This document shows, one piece after another, positions 21,853 through 31,597 of a DNA stretch of 64,000 nt. This stretch comes from Locusta migratoria (lineage: Eukaryota; Arthropoda; Insecta; Orthoptera; Acrididae): assembly GCA_026315105.1 (NCBI GenBank), contig CM048750.1, positions 162,530,549 to 162,594,548 of the forward strand, written 5' to 3'. Below the pieces are notes generated by a model, which was not told the origin of the DNA, searched no databases, and worked only from the letters and a program-made list of their open reading frames with translations. Position 1 is the first letter of the stretch, and each line of letters starts with the position of its first letter. The position numbers were made by a program, and so were the translations under genes.

Positions 21853-22104
21853 TGGTGGGTGCTATAGCCTGACACTTCAGGTCCTCCACCTATCCAGCGA
21901 TTTTAAACCCTTTTAAGACCCTTCTGTAAAGTACCAAGGGGTTTTTAGTGTGTGCAGTATGGCTGGCTCATACTGTTTTTATTTTATTTTTTTTCTGTGA
22001 TCAGCCAGGCATGTTCTTCTGCTGTCCAGTTTTAGGTGAGATCTCGACTTCGTTTTACCTATTGTGTGTCTTTGTTTTGTGTTGTCAGCGACTTGTCCAA
22101 TGTC

Positions 22105-22260
22105 AAAAAAATGTTCAAATGTTTGTAGAACTTATGGGACTTAACTACGGGGTCATCAGTCCCTAAGCTTACAAACTAGTTATGAACTACCTAAGACTAA
22201 GGACGGCACAAAAAATATCCATGCCCGAGGGGGGATTCGAACCCCCGACCGTAGTGGCCA
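22105..22260 (-). mobile_element. 5'-truncated SINE-A copy
   Basis: Perfect 12 bp TSDs TTGTCCAATGTC lie at 22093-22104 and 22261-22272. The tail and B box are present (antisense), but the copy stops within the box A-B interval (GGCCACTACGG in sense), as expected for incomplete target-primed reverse transcription. Confidence 0.95.
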
Positions 22261-22439
22261 TTGTCCAATGTCAGCTTACCCCATTTGTGAGTTTTCATCT
22301 TCAAAGCTGTGTTTTACTTTTTACGCTCTTGACAGAGGACTCTTAGCTAGGAACAGGGGTCTGATGACCTCAGAAACCAACAACAACAACAGGTGTAATG
22401 CCTTTTGTTTTTCCTTTCGAAGCAGTAAGGAGGGAAAGC

Positions 22440-22690
22440 AGGTGGTCGGCAAGTGCGGCGGCGCGCAGACAGCGGTCAACTATAGATAGATGGGGTGGCG
22501 TGAGCGGCAGCAGCAGCGCGCGTGCGTTTGCGTGGGCGGCCGCCGCGTGAGACGGCGCAGCTGACGCCGTCGCGGCGCTGTGCTGTCCCGTGTCCCCTGC
22601 CGCCGCCTCCACCCACTGACTTCGGTCCCATTAGCGGGATGCGGCCGCACGATAAACTCCACCGCCGCACGCCACACAAATAACTAATCT
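22440..22690. other. GC- and CpG-rich island
   Basis: The GC content is sharply higher than the surroundings, with many CG dinucleotides, GCGGCCGC-type sites (GGCGGCCGCCGCGTG) and GCAGCAGCAGCGCGCG. The ORFs here are overlapping low-complexity Ala/Arg frames on both strands and are not credible genes. A promoter-proximal CpG island or a retroelement 5' region are both possible. Confidence 0.45.
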
Positions 22691-22784
22691 GACGACGCTG
22701 AAAGTCCAAAATAACACGGGCCGCGCTCAACACACAAAAAGTCCACGAACGGGGAGGGGAGGTACGACGCTTGGATCAAGAATT

Positions 22785-22985
22785 GCCGGCTGCGGTGGCC
22801 GAGGTGACTGAGGCGCTCCAGTCACGGTCAGCACGGCCACTACGGTCGGGGGTTCGAATCCCCCCTCGGGCATGGATATTTGTGCCGTCCTAGTTCGTAA
22901 GTAGTTAATAAGTAGTTTGTAAGTTTAGGGACTGATAACCCCGTAGTTGAGTCCCGTAAGCTTAACAAACATTTGAACATTTTTT
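22785..22985 (+). mobile_element. SINE-A copy
   Basis: Perfect 11 bp TSDs GATCAAGAATT lie at 22774-22784 and 22986-22996. It is full length with head, B box, tail and 3' CATTTTTT. Confidence 0.95.
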
Positions 22986-23310
22986 GATCAAGAATTTACT
23001 TTGACACTTTTAGTAGGGCAATAAAGATGGGTCTGCAAGTAAAATGCTCAAAACAATTACTGAACCAGGGGAGATATCATACACAACATACATATGGTAA
23101 CATGCTAAGATTTCAACTTAAATACAGGCAACACTGCTGTGGAAACAATACACAAAGGAATCTATTGCTATGGCTGATAACACACGTTATTGACATACCT
23201 TCCTTACCTCCGAGCAAATGGACTCGTCCGTCGCACGTCACCGGTGTGCGGACAACCGAGGAAAACACAGTCACTCGTGAGCGAGTGGTCTAACGTAATA
23301 ACGGTGTCAC

Positions 23311-24300
23311 TATGTTTTCGAAACAGGAACAACGGAGTTGCATCAAGACTGAATGTAACAAACAGGTCGTACAGCATCACAGTGTTATAAAGATCTTCAA
23401 GATGCGTGCGGTGAACCGGCATTGCCGTACAGAACAATGGCACGTGGGGTAAAAAAGCATTCAACGAAGGTCGGAGAACTGTGACAGACATGCAACCGGC
23501 AGGTCGTCCTAAGAAGAAGAAGAAAAAGAAGAAGAAGAAGCAGAAGAAGTGCATTCTATTGCCTGTTTAGTGAACAGTGATCGACCCCATATCATTCGTA
23601 AGCATAACCACGAAACCGGATTAGCGCATTCGACCGTCCTTCGCATCCTGAACGAACGCCTGGGCATACGAAACATTGCATCACGATGGGTTCCGCATGA
23701 ACTGTTAAAAATACAGAAATTGATGCTTCACGGCGACGCTCAGTCGCACTTGAAGCGCTGTGAGATGAAGGAAAGGCTTTTTTTACGCCATACCAATGGA
23801 TGAGACAAGGGCCCCATCGTACGAGCAAAAACTAAAACGCCAATCCAACGAATGACGTCATTATGGGCCGCCACGAAAGTCGAAAGTGCGTCAGAGCCAC
23901 AATATGGTGACGTTATCAAATCAAATGATCAAATGTTTGTTAAGCTTATGGGACTTAACTACGGGATCATCAGTCCCTAAACTTACAAACTACTTATGAA
24001 CTACCTTATACTAAAGACGGCACAAATATCCATGCCCGAGGGGGGATTCGAACACCCGACCGTAGTGGCCGTGCAGACCGACTCAAGCGCCTCAGTCTCC
24101 TCGGCCACCGCGGCCGGCGGTGACATTATGGTGATTTTTGTGTACGACTGATATGTTCCCCCGCAGCAGACCGTCAGTGCACAGTATTACTGTTCGATTT
24201 TGGAGCATCACCTGCGAAAAGCTTTGAGAAAGATGCGGCAACACTTCCTGCGGAACCAATCATCATTTTGCACGACATTGTGCGGGCGCGTACAGAGTAA
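23311..24300 (+). pseudogene. Mariner-2 transposase, shattered
   Basis: Pieces of a Tc1/mariner-type transposase lie in several frames: FSKQEQRSCIKT at the start; HCRTEQWHVG and GRP-type linker remnants (ATGRS); then 23549-23803 with DRPHIIRKHNHETGLAHSTV, LRILNERLGIRNIASRWVPH and KIQKLMLHGDAQSHLKR, which is the second helix-turn-helix and pre-catalytic region. The catalytic segment (about 23800-24300) is frameshifted and interrupted by a SINE; TIVRFWSITCEKL-type reading is possible only with shifts. A microsatellite expansion lies inside the coding region. It is clearly dead. Confidence 0.7.
23917..24118 (-). mobile_element. SINE-A copy in mariner-2
   Basis: TSDs GGTGACGTTAT (23906-23916) and GGTGACATTAT (24119-24129) differ by one base. 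The SINE is full length in antisense, ending at right with the complement of GCCGGCCGCGGTGGCCG. Confidence 0.93.
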
Positions 24301-24323
24301 GCTGTGGCTGCTCTCTTTGGTCA

Positions 24324-24476
24324 AATGTGTTTGTAAATCTATCGGACGAAACTGCGTGGTCATCAGTCCGTAGCTTACAAACTACTTAAACCTAGGTAAA
24401 CTAACCTAAGGACAAACACACACACCCACGCCCCAGAGAGGACTAGAACCTCCACAGCGAGCAACCGCGCGCTCCG
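24324..24476 (-). mobile_element. 5'-truncated SINE-B copy in mariner-2
   Basis: TSDs TCTCTTTGGTCA (24312-24323) and TCTCTTCGGTCA (24477-24488) differ by one base. The tail (GTGTTTGTAAATCTATCGGA), CA-rich segment and B box (AGGACTAGAACCTCC) are present. The A-box end is missing. Confidence 0.9.
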
Positions 24477-24969
24477 TCTCTTCGGTCAGTGGGACTGGGA
24501 AGTACTGTACCATCCACCATACTCCCCAGAATTAAGTCCTTGTGACTTTGATGTGATTCCGTAGATGAAGCAAACTTTTGTGCTATTGCTTCAGAACTGT
24601 ACCAGAGATTCGACATGCAGTAGACCTCCCGATTTGCACCATCAACAGAACAGGTTCTGTTAACTTTATACTGAGCCTTCCGCATTGCTGGCAACGGGAC
24701 ATACACAACGCTTGTGACTACTTTGAAGGACAGTAACAACTGCAAACATGTAATGGCTCTGTATCGGTTTTTAGTAAATAGTTGACACTATTCAAGTACC
24801 AACCCTCGTGTTTTATTCACATCTTGATTACCATTGTAATTTCTGTGTGACGAAGTACGATATTTAGCTGTCCCAAATCTTTACTTTTCGTTTAAATGGC
24901 GTTTACTTAGAGCGAGGCACCATGGTGCTACGGTAATAGTCATCCTTGTGACCTCTTATATGGTGCCGT

Positions 24970-25830
24970 GATGACCTCAGACGATCAGAACAGCTGCACA
25001 CCTACGTGGCATGAATAGTCTGAGAATATCAATCAGCTCTTCACGGATGTTTGGCCATTCTTCCATGAGTCCAATAATCAGCTCTTCAACCGTTGTTGGA
25101 GATGATAGTCTGGCTGCAGTGCAATAGCATTCCAGACATGCTCATCCGTTCGTTAGAGTTCCTCAACTTCAAGCATGTTGTGATCCATTGCAGCATTGAG
25201 AAACGAGCGTTATCGTCCATCTCCTATGGCACCAGCGTAGGGCACAAGCACAACAAAAGGTGTAAGGATCTCATCTCTACACCTCTGAGCAGTATTATGA
25301 ACGACGCAGATGACCGTGATGTGTCTTGCACATGAACTGAAGTGTTCCGAGTTCCACGTTGTCTCCAGATGAGGGATCGACGATTGTCCGGCTGAACAGA
25401 AAACGTTGACTCATCTGTGAACAGAACCCGGCGCCATTCATTACGACTCTAATCCTGATGTTCCTCCACCCAGTTTCTGTGAGATAAACGATATCTTGGT
25501 GCTAATGGGACACACGCCATAGACTTTAGTGCATAGATGCCATATTCCCGAATGTTATTTCGGACTCTGTCTGTTGATATTGCGCGTCCTGTTGCTGCCT
25601 GGAGGGGTGCGTTGCAGCTGAGTTTCATTCAGCCTTCTAGCTCGAAGGGACGTTACCCGACGATGACTTCATCTTTTGCTGATGTTACCCTTGGACGGCT
25701 TTGGCCTGTTCTTTTAACAGTTTCTGTTGTCTGAAATAGATTCCATGTGCTGTAAATTACACTTTCGGACACTCAAATAGCTGGAGCCACCTCCCTCTAT
25801 GTAAGTTCCGCTTCCAACCTAACTCTTGGT
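24970..25830 (-). pseudogene. Tc1-like transposase remnant
   Basis: Antisense reading in changing frames gives the order of a Tc1-type transposase: SESTIYSTWNLFQTTETVKR then TGQSRPRVTSAKDE (linker), VRNNIREYGIYA, CVPLAPRYRLSHRNWVEEHQ, EWRRVLFTDESTFSVQPDNR (first catalytic Asp in FTDES), then RGTRNTSVHVQDTS. The C-terminal end is recognisable near 25000 as VEELIIGLMEEWPNIREELI followed by LFMPRRCAAVLIV. The stretch between, which should hold the second and third catalytic residues, is deleted or unreadable. Plus-strand ORFs over this region are shadows. A relative lies at 44745-45215. Confidence 0.8.
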
Positions 25831-27335
25831 CTCCATGCCATAGTTTCAGGTAAGTGACGTTGTTGCTGCATTCTACTACATGCTCAGTACACTAACTGTA
25901 CCCAACTGATTTTGTAATTCGTTTAGTACAGTAAACACAACACCAAACCCCCTGCAACAACTCTCTGTTGTTACCACTATCTCTGTTGCCATAAAGTTGT
26001 CTCTGCCGATGACAATAATTCAGAACCTAGCTATCTGAACTGAACCTCTGATTGTTTTGACCAGTCTACATGGTGCACTACTTCGACAATTCCAATAACA
26101 TCGCAAATGCAACTTATGTCTCTTTAGGTGATGTCGGAATTTTGAGTTCATGGTGGTCAATTAACTGTCACAGTGCCGATACAACAATCAATGGAAACAC
26201 GATGTCCTCTGTCAATGACTCTATGGCCATTGCAATTCGACCACTACTTAAAGTGTTTCACATTACCTTACATGGCTAACAAACTACGAACAGCAGAATG
26301 GTTTCCCCTGCTTACGCTGGTGATCTCAGCGTTACTGTCACCGCAAACAATGAGTAAGACAAACAGTATGTAAGTGTTTCAAAGCTTGCAGTGCGAGTCT
26401 CAGTCTAACATTACGATCCTTGGCTATCACAGTAAATTCATAGATATCTGGTATGTGGAGAAAACTGATGCACTTCTTTATCTCGAGTACAGAGTAAGAG
26501 TGAATTGAGAACACCTTATGAGCGGCGATCAAAGACTAGAAAATGCGGTCACGCAGTTTGCAGAGACAGGTGGTGAAACGTTTCTGCTTTTTTGCCAATC
26601 CACACTCACACATCGAACAAGCTTTTAGCGCTGACATATTGATTCATGTCCCAAAAAATCTTTTGAAGTCTCCTAGAATCCGTCCTCTTTAGCTTGGACG
26701 AGAAGAGACTTTTACATAAAATTGTTGATTTTCAGTGCGTGCGGATCTCTATTGAATCTAAAACAATGCAACCGAAATATTATTACAAAAAAAGTAAAGA
26801 TTTTACATCCCAAAGATTTATCTGTGCCAAAGTATTTGCACCACATTCATCTCTAGATCGGATATGTCCGTAAATACTACGTTAAACGTAGTCATACAAG
26901 CGAAAACCGCTTCAGTATAACGCAGCTGAAATCAATAGTGTACTTAGAAATCGACAGGTACATAATACTGTTGAAATATACGGCCAAGAACTGGATGAAT
27001 ATATGGAATAAGATTAACAACTATTTCCTTGGATCGACACTTCGTCTCGCCTGGTATTACATTGTCAATGTAATTATACAGAATTAAGGGGCTTGCACGT
27101 GAAAATGACTGAAAATTCGAAAAAAAATGTTTTTTTCTCCATCTGAAAGACAAAGTTCTCTCGATTCCCAAAATGTGTATTTTATTTACTTTCAAATAGT
27201 TACAATAGCCTTAAACGCTCTTTGAACAAATGTCTACACACTGGTCACGCTGCTGCTCCAGGCAGGAAATAACACCATAAACATTCCATACCTGTCACAG
27301 GCATGGAAACAATAAAGTCAATATACACGGACATC
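25831..27335. other. AT-rich, nothing assigned
   Basis: The longest ORFs are 64-83 codons, on both strands, without motifs. I saw no repeat or RNA structure. Confidence 0.4.
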
Positions 27336-27421
27336 TACATCTACAAGATACTCTGCAAATCACATTTAAGTGCCTGGCAGAGTGTTCATTAACCACTTTC
27401 ATAACTTTTCTCTACCGTTCC

Positions 27422-27626
27422 GCCGGCCGCGGTGGCCGAGCTGACTGAGGCGCGCCAGTCACGGTCTGCACGGACACTACGGTCGGGGGTTCGAATCCCC
27501 CCTCGGGCATGGATATTTGTGCCGTCCTTAGTATTAAGTAGTTCATAAGTAGTTTGTAAGTTTAGGGACTGATGACCCCGTAGTTAAGTCCCATAAACTC
27601 TACAAACATTTGAACATTTGATTTCT
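27422..27626 (+). mobile_element. SINE-A copy, host of a second SINE
   Basis: The left TSD TCTACCGTTCC is at 27411-27421; its right partner is at 27833-27843, beyond the second SINE. It is full length. Its 3' end served as the target of the next insertion. Confidence 0.92.
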
Positions 27627-27824
27627 AAATGTTCAAATGTTTGTTAAGCTTATGGGGCTTAACTACGGGGTCATCAGTCCCTAAACTTACAAACTACTTA
27701 TGAACTACTTACGAACTAGGACGGCACAAATATCCATGCCCGAGGGGGGATTCGAACCCCCGACCGTAGTGGCCGTGCAGACCGTGACTGAAGCGCCTCA
27801 GTCTCCTCGGCCACCGCGGCCGGC
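27627..27824 (-). mobile_element. SINE-A copy inserted at the end of another SINE-A
   Basis: Perfect 11 bp TSDs ATTTGATTTCT lie at 27616-27626 and 27825-27835; they overlap the 3' end and flank of the first SINE. It is in opposite orientation to its neighbour, so the pair can form a long hairpin. Confidence 0.93.
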
Positions 27825-28275
27825 ATTTGATTTCTACCGTTCCATTCTCTAATAGCGCGCGGGAAGAAAGAACACCTAAATCGTTCCGTTTTCGATCTGA
27901 TTTATTTTATTGAGGTGGTCATGTCTCCCTATGTAGGTGGGTGCTAGCAAAATAATTTCACATTCAGAAGTAAAAGTCGGTGATTGAAACTTCGCAAACA
28001 GATCACGCCGCAATGAATAACGTGTTTCTTTTAATGATTTCCACCCCAATTCGTGCAACATTTCCGTGACGCCCCCCCCCCCCTCCCGCAACGTGATAAA
28101 ACAAAACGAGCTGCCCTTCTCTGAACCTTCTTAGCGTCTTCCGTAAGTCTCACCTGGTGAGTCTTGGGGCAACAGTACTCTAGGAGAGGACGCACAAGTG
28201 TGATGTAGGAAGTCTCTTTGGTGGAGCTGGTGCATCTTCGAAGCGTTCTGCCATTGAAACGTAACCTTGCAGACC

Positions 28276-28453
28276 AAAAGTTACTAAGTAAACGACTACA
28301 TGGCCGTACACAAAATCCTATTGCGTGTTACAACGAGCATCGAAAAGAGAATTTGTTAGATGCACGGCAAAGCCGCCGGAAGTTTTATTCCTATTTTACA
28401 GACATAAAAGAAGAGCTCTACAAACAAACGTAGGTTTCCGCGGCAGTTGTCAC
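28276..28453. other. Short unassigned spacer
   Basis: No motif is recognised. The last 20 bases (GTTTCCGCGGCAGTTGTCAC) adjoin the palindrome and may belong to the same element. Confidence 0.35.
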
Positions 28454-28656
28454 TATCAATAAAATTCTTCGGGGTATGACACCGCGTCGTCATTTTATAA
28501 ACTGTACCGACGTTTCGGCCACTGTTGCAGGCGGCCTTCATCAGGGTCTGTATCAGACACAGACCCTTATGAAGGCCGCCTGCAACAGTGGCCGAAACGT
28601 CGGTACAGTTTATAAAATGACGACGCGGTGTCATACCCCGAAGAATTTTATTGATA
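28454..28656. repeat. Near-perfect 203 bp palindrome
   Basis: Arms of about 98 bp are almost exact complements (I see about one mismatch pair, CATC against TATG near the centre), with a loop of a few bases around 28555. Shared phrases are CCGACGTTTCGGCCACTG and CGCGTCGTCATTTTATAA. The mirrored ORFs over it (28356-28634 minus, 28476-28661 plus) are a consequence of the symmetry. RNA from either strand would fold into a long hairpin. Confidence 0.92.
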
Positions 28657-28729
28657 ACTAGCTGAAAACCCGGCGTTGCCCAGGCATTTATTTATTTATT
28701 TATTCGAGCCTTGAGTTAGTACTTTTCCT

Positions 28730-28765
<36 letters not shown>

Positions 28766-29824
28766 CTGCCCATCTCCTTTCTCCTAAAAACATTTTACAT
28801 TTATCAGAGAAATCATAGATTAAAAATGCACTCGTTTCGAAGAATCCAATCAGGAAATACAACAATAACGATTGTAATTATATCGCAGATGTAATGCGCG
28901 AAACTTCAAATCGATTTGTTTTAAAGAGATGTTTTAAAATACATTTCTTTTTTACTGCTTCATTTATTTATTCTTATATTTCCTTATTCCTTATTACAGA
29001 GAAGGAGCTGAAGACAGACCAAAGATATGGTCTGTAGCATCACGTTTCAGTGTGCGTAACCTTCTTGCTATAGAGTCGCAAACGTCATCGCTCGCCTTCA
29101 GTCCGAATGTTTTTATAATTCGACGACTTTCAACCACCACATAGCTGTCGGCATGGAACTAATATGGTGTACAACGGGAGACGTCGGACAACAATTACAC
29201 ACAAACCATTCGTTTGCGGTCTGTAGTTTTCGATGCAGAGCGAAATATTAACAGACACACACGTAGTATTTTATATACACCTATAACCTTGCATTGTAAT
29301 ATACTCCACCCTTTTATGATTATCAACCAATAAAACCATTTTCAAAGAGAAAATATAATTTGCAAAGAATCATTATTGTTCCGCATTTCGTGTCATATTC
29401 CTCAAATTACGAAATGTCTATCAGATCGCTGAAAACCGTGCCTAAAACCTTCCTCAAGTATAAATTAGTAACTGTACAAATATTGAAATCTCTGCGTGTT
29501 GTCGTTTGGGCGTGATAAGCGTACACCGAGCAGACATTGACATTAATATATGTATATAGATAAATAGCTATCCGATCGCCATAAAACCGTGCCTAACGCC
29601 TTCCGCGAGTAGACATTAGTAACTGTACAAATTTGTAGCTCGTTATGTATTTTGGTTCAGACTTGATAAACGTACACCGAACAGACATTCACATTTATAG
29701 ATATAGATAACTACAGACGGTTTACTGATTTAGAAATATTTTTCAATTGGCATAAAATTATGCTTCGAAAAATAATCGTCGCGCAATACATAACATATTG
29801 AGCAATTAAGTTATAACCACGACG
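28657..29824. repeat. AT-rich repeat region with CT microsatellite and tandem duplication
   Basis: It starts with AGCTGAAAACCCGGCGTTGC, a phrase typical of dispersed arthropod repeats. A CT microsatellite lies at about 28733-28761. Two diverged units of about 151 bp follow (roughly 29412-29562 and 29563-29715), both with CCGTGCCTAA, TAGTAACTGTACAAAT, ATAA(A/G)CGTACACCGA and CAGACATT. No coding motif is present. Class is uncertain. Confidence 0.55.
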
Positions 29825-30029
29825 AATTACTCAAGCATTAACATAAGAGTGGCTATGAAAGGAAATAATTATGCACAATCAATTGTCAATCAAATAATCG
29901 TCGGACAATTGTAAAAAAAAAAAAAAAAAGAAAGAAATAAAAAAGGTAAAGTCCGAGCAAGATTCGAACTTGAGTCGTCGGTGTGTTAGTCAGGTGCGTT
30001 GCTAATTACACCACTCTGACTCACGTACC
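29825..30029 (-). mobile_element. tRNA-like SINE-F copy
   Basis: Read antisense, a tRNA-like head (GTGGTGTAATTAGCAACG, B box AAGTTCGAATCTTG) lies at about 29955-30029, and a tail phrase shared with 63630-63680 (GTGCATAATTAT, CTTATGTTAATGCTTGAG) at 29830-29880. An A-rich stretch (29911-29945) separates them. It is the same family as both arms of 63091-64000. Confidence 0.6.
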
Positions 30030-30040
30030 ACTGGTGGCTT

Positions 30041-30212
30041 GCCGGCCGCGGTGGTCGAGGGGACTAAGGCGCTCCAGTCACGGACTGCGCGGCCACTACG
30101 GTCGGGGGTTCGAATCCCCCCTCGGGCATGGATATTTGTGCCGTCCTAGTTCGTAAGTAGTTCATAAGTAGGTTGTTAAGTCCCATAGACTATACAAACA
30201 TTTGAACATTGA
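30041..30212 (+). mobile_element. SINE-A copy
   Basis: Perfect 11 bp TSDs ACTGGTGGCTT lie at 30030-30040 and 30213-30223. Part of the body (GGACTGATGACC segment) is deleted, so it is shorter than usual. Confidence 0.94.
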
Positions 30213-30230
30213 ACTGGTGGCTTAGTACAG

Positions 30231-30430
30231 GCCGGCCGCGGTGGCCGAGGGGACTGAGGCGCTTCTGCCACGGTCTGCACGGCCACTACGGTCGGGGGTT
30301 TGAATACCCACTCGATCATGGATATTTGTACCGTCCTCAGTTGTAGATAGTTCATAAGTAGTTTGTAAGTTTAGGGACTGATGACCCCGTAGTTAAGTCC
30401 CTTAAGCTTAACAAACATCTGAACATTTGA
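30231..30430 (+). mobile_element. SINE-A copy next to another
   Basis: Perfect 11 bp TSDs GCTTAGTACAG lie at 30220-30230 and 30431-30441. It landed 18 bp after the preceding SINE and partly within that SINE's own duplicated target. Box B is altered (GGGTTTGAATACCC). Confidence 0.94.
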
Positions 30431-30499
30431 GCTTAGTACAGGTATAGCTTTTACGCGCTGGACTTTGATCTCGATTTTCGTGGAAACCAAGTTGCATTG

Positions 30500-30620
30500 G
30501 AAACTAATCATTTTTGGTGGTTTGGAGGAGATCCCGCACGACATACCTGCGACCCATCAAAAATCGTTTCTACCATACTTGGTACAATACGAAACTTTTG
30601 CAAAACTGGGCAATATGGCG
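30500..30620 (+). repeat. Dispersed repeat fragment shared with 62940-63040
   Basis: ACATACCTGCGACCCATCAA and nearby GGAGGA(A/G)ATCCC-type sequence match the inverse of the block at 62940-63040 (GATGGATCGTAGGTATGTTG). The full extent is unknown. Confidence 0.5.
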
Positions 30621-30639
30621 TAACGGCGTAATGGCGCCT

Positions 30640-30890
30640 CCCTGTATGCTAGCCTGCTGGGCCCGTGGTGTGCTCGGCTGGGCTCGGCTCGCGCGCGTCC
30701 TCGGTGCTGCGGCGGCTGCGTGGGCGGCCTGGCCTGCACAGCGTCAGCGGCCGCGTGGCCGGCGTCAGCCGCTGTCAGCCGCGCAGCCTGCGCTCTGTCA
30801 GCAGCCGCTGACGCCGGCCACGCCGCGCAGACCAGCAGGTGACGCAGCGCCGAGCCAAGCCGCTTCCTGCCGCTCCGCCAACACACACAC
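30640..30890. other. GC/CpG-rich island with strong hairpin
   Basis: A very CG-rich stretch lies in an AT-rich region. Bases 30754-30774 and 30802-30822 are inverted with one mismatch (CGTGGCCGGCGTCAGC core), giving a 21 bp GC stem and a loop of about 27 nt. Plus (30514-30903) and minus (30557-30913) ORFs overlap it, both Ala/Arg-rich without known domains. A first exon or promoter of a host gene is possible; no TATA or splice evidence decides it. Confidence 0.45.
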
Positions 30891-31353
30891 TGCCTACAAC
30901 TAATTACAAACAAACAAGTGTTGCAATCTGCACAATGTTAGTTAGCAGCACTGCTGCCAGGTGGCAGAGGGAGAAAATACCTACAGTCTCACATAAATGT
31001 ACCTACGTTTTCCCTACATACCAATAGGTATTTCCGGTGTAGAGAAGCAGCTGAGAGAGCTAAATACGAAAACGTCTGCTGGTCCGGATGGAATACCAGT
31101 TCGGTTTTACAAAGACTATTCTGCGGTGTTGGCCCCCTGCTTAGCTTGTGCGAATCTTTAATTCAGCGCAAAGTTCCTAGTGATTGGAAAAAGTCCAGGT
31201 GACTCCCGTTTGTAAGAAAGGAAAGAGAACTGACCCACACAATTACAGGCCAATATCGTTGACATCAGTTTCATGTAGAATTTTGGAGCATATTCTCAGT
31301 TCGAATATAGTAAACTTCCTTGAAACGGAAAAGCTTCTTTCTGTGAATCAGCA

Positions 31354-31548
31354 GCCGGCCGCGGTGGCCGATGAGACTGAAGCGCGCCAGTCACGGTCTG
31401 CACGGCCGCTACGGTCGGGGGTTTGAATCCCCCCTCGGGCATGGATATTTGTGCCGTCCTTAGTTGTAGGTAGTTCATAAGTAGTGTGTAAGTTTAGGGA
31501 CTGATACCCCGTAGTCAAGACCCATAAGCTATACAAAACTTTGAATTT
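31354..31548 (+). mobile_element. SINE-A copy in LINE
   Basis: Perfect 12 bp TSDs TGTGAATCAGCA lie at 31342-31353 and 31549-31560. It is full length, with B box GGGTTTGAATCCC. Confidence 0.95.
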
Positions 31549-31597
31549 TGTGAATCAGCACGGGTTTAGGAAACATCGTTCATCTAAAACTCAGCTT

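Larger units (their letters stand above)
21190..22391 (+). mobile_element. 5'-truncated RNase H-bearing LINE (3' end)
   Basis: This is the 3' part of a non-LTR retrotransposon: RNase H domain, C-terminal zinc-knuckle-like segment, about 400 bp of 3' UTR and a short (CAA)n tail near 22376-22391. A SINE-A copy (22105-22260) is inserted in the UTR. The RT and endonuclease are missing. RNase H after RT is a feature of the I/R1/LOA group of LINEs; the exact clade is not decided. Confidence 0.8.
23106..24809 (+). mobile_element. Mariner-2 element, decayed, with two SINEs
   Basis: The left end (TTTCAACTTAAATACAGGCA) and right end (TTCAAGTACCAACCCTCG) are the decayed TIRs of the family defined by the 39022-39712 copy. 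The 5' leader (ACGTCACCGGTGTGCG, TCCGAGCAAATGGACTCG) is shared with that copy. It holds a shattered transposase, SINE-A at 23917-24118, SINE-B at 24324-24476 and an AAG microsatellite at about 23512-23548. The outer ends are uncertain by a few bases. Confidence 0.75.
27336..28275 (-). mobile_element. 5'-truncated LINE 3' end, interrupted by two SINEs
   Basis: The antisense LINE starts at left with the 3' tail (the complement of TGTAGATGTAGATGTCC) and AAATGTGATTTGCAGAG, shared with LINE ends at 36640 and 53520. Coding remnants further right include KNYSLRRDLFAKF-type residues (around 27950-28070) and the complement of TGTGCGTCCTCTCCTAGAG. The two SINEs at 27422-27824 split it. A run of C at about 28074-28083 breaks the frame. 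RT catalytic motifs are absent. Confidence 0.8.

Noticed and set aside
23512..23548. Lys-rich nuclear localisation-like tract
   Set aside because: An AAG microsatellite inside a shattered transposase frame.
28356..28661. Two ORFs with almost the same protein on opposite strands
   Set aside because: A consequence of the palindrome at 28454-28656, not a gene pair.
30514..30913. 129- and 118-codon ORFs on opposite strands
   Set aside because: Both arise from the CpG-rich Ala/Arg codons and the palindromic stem; no domain in either.
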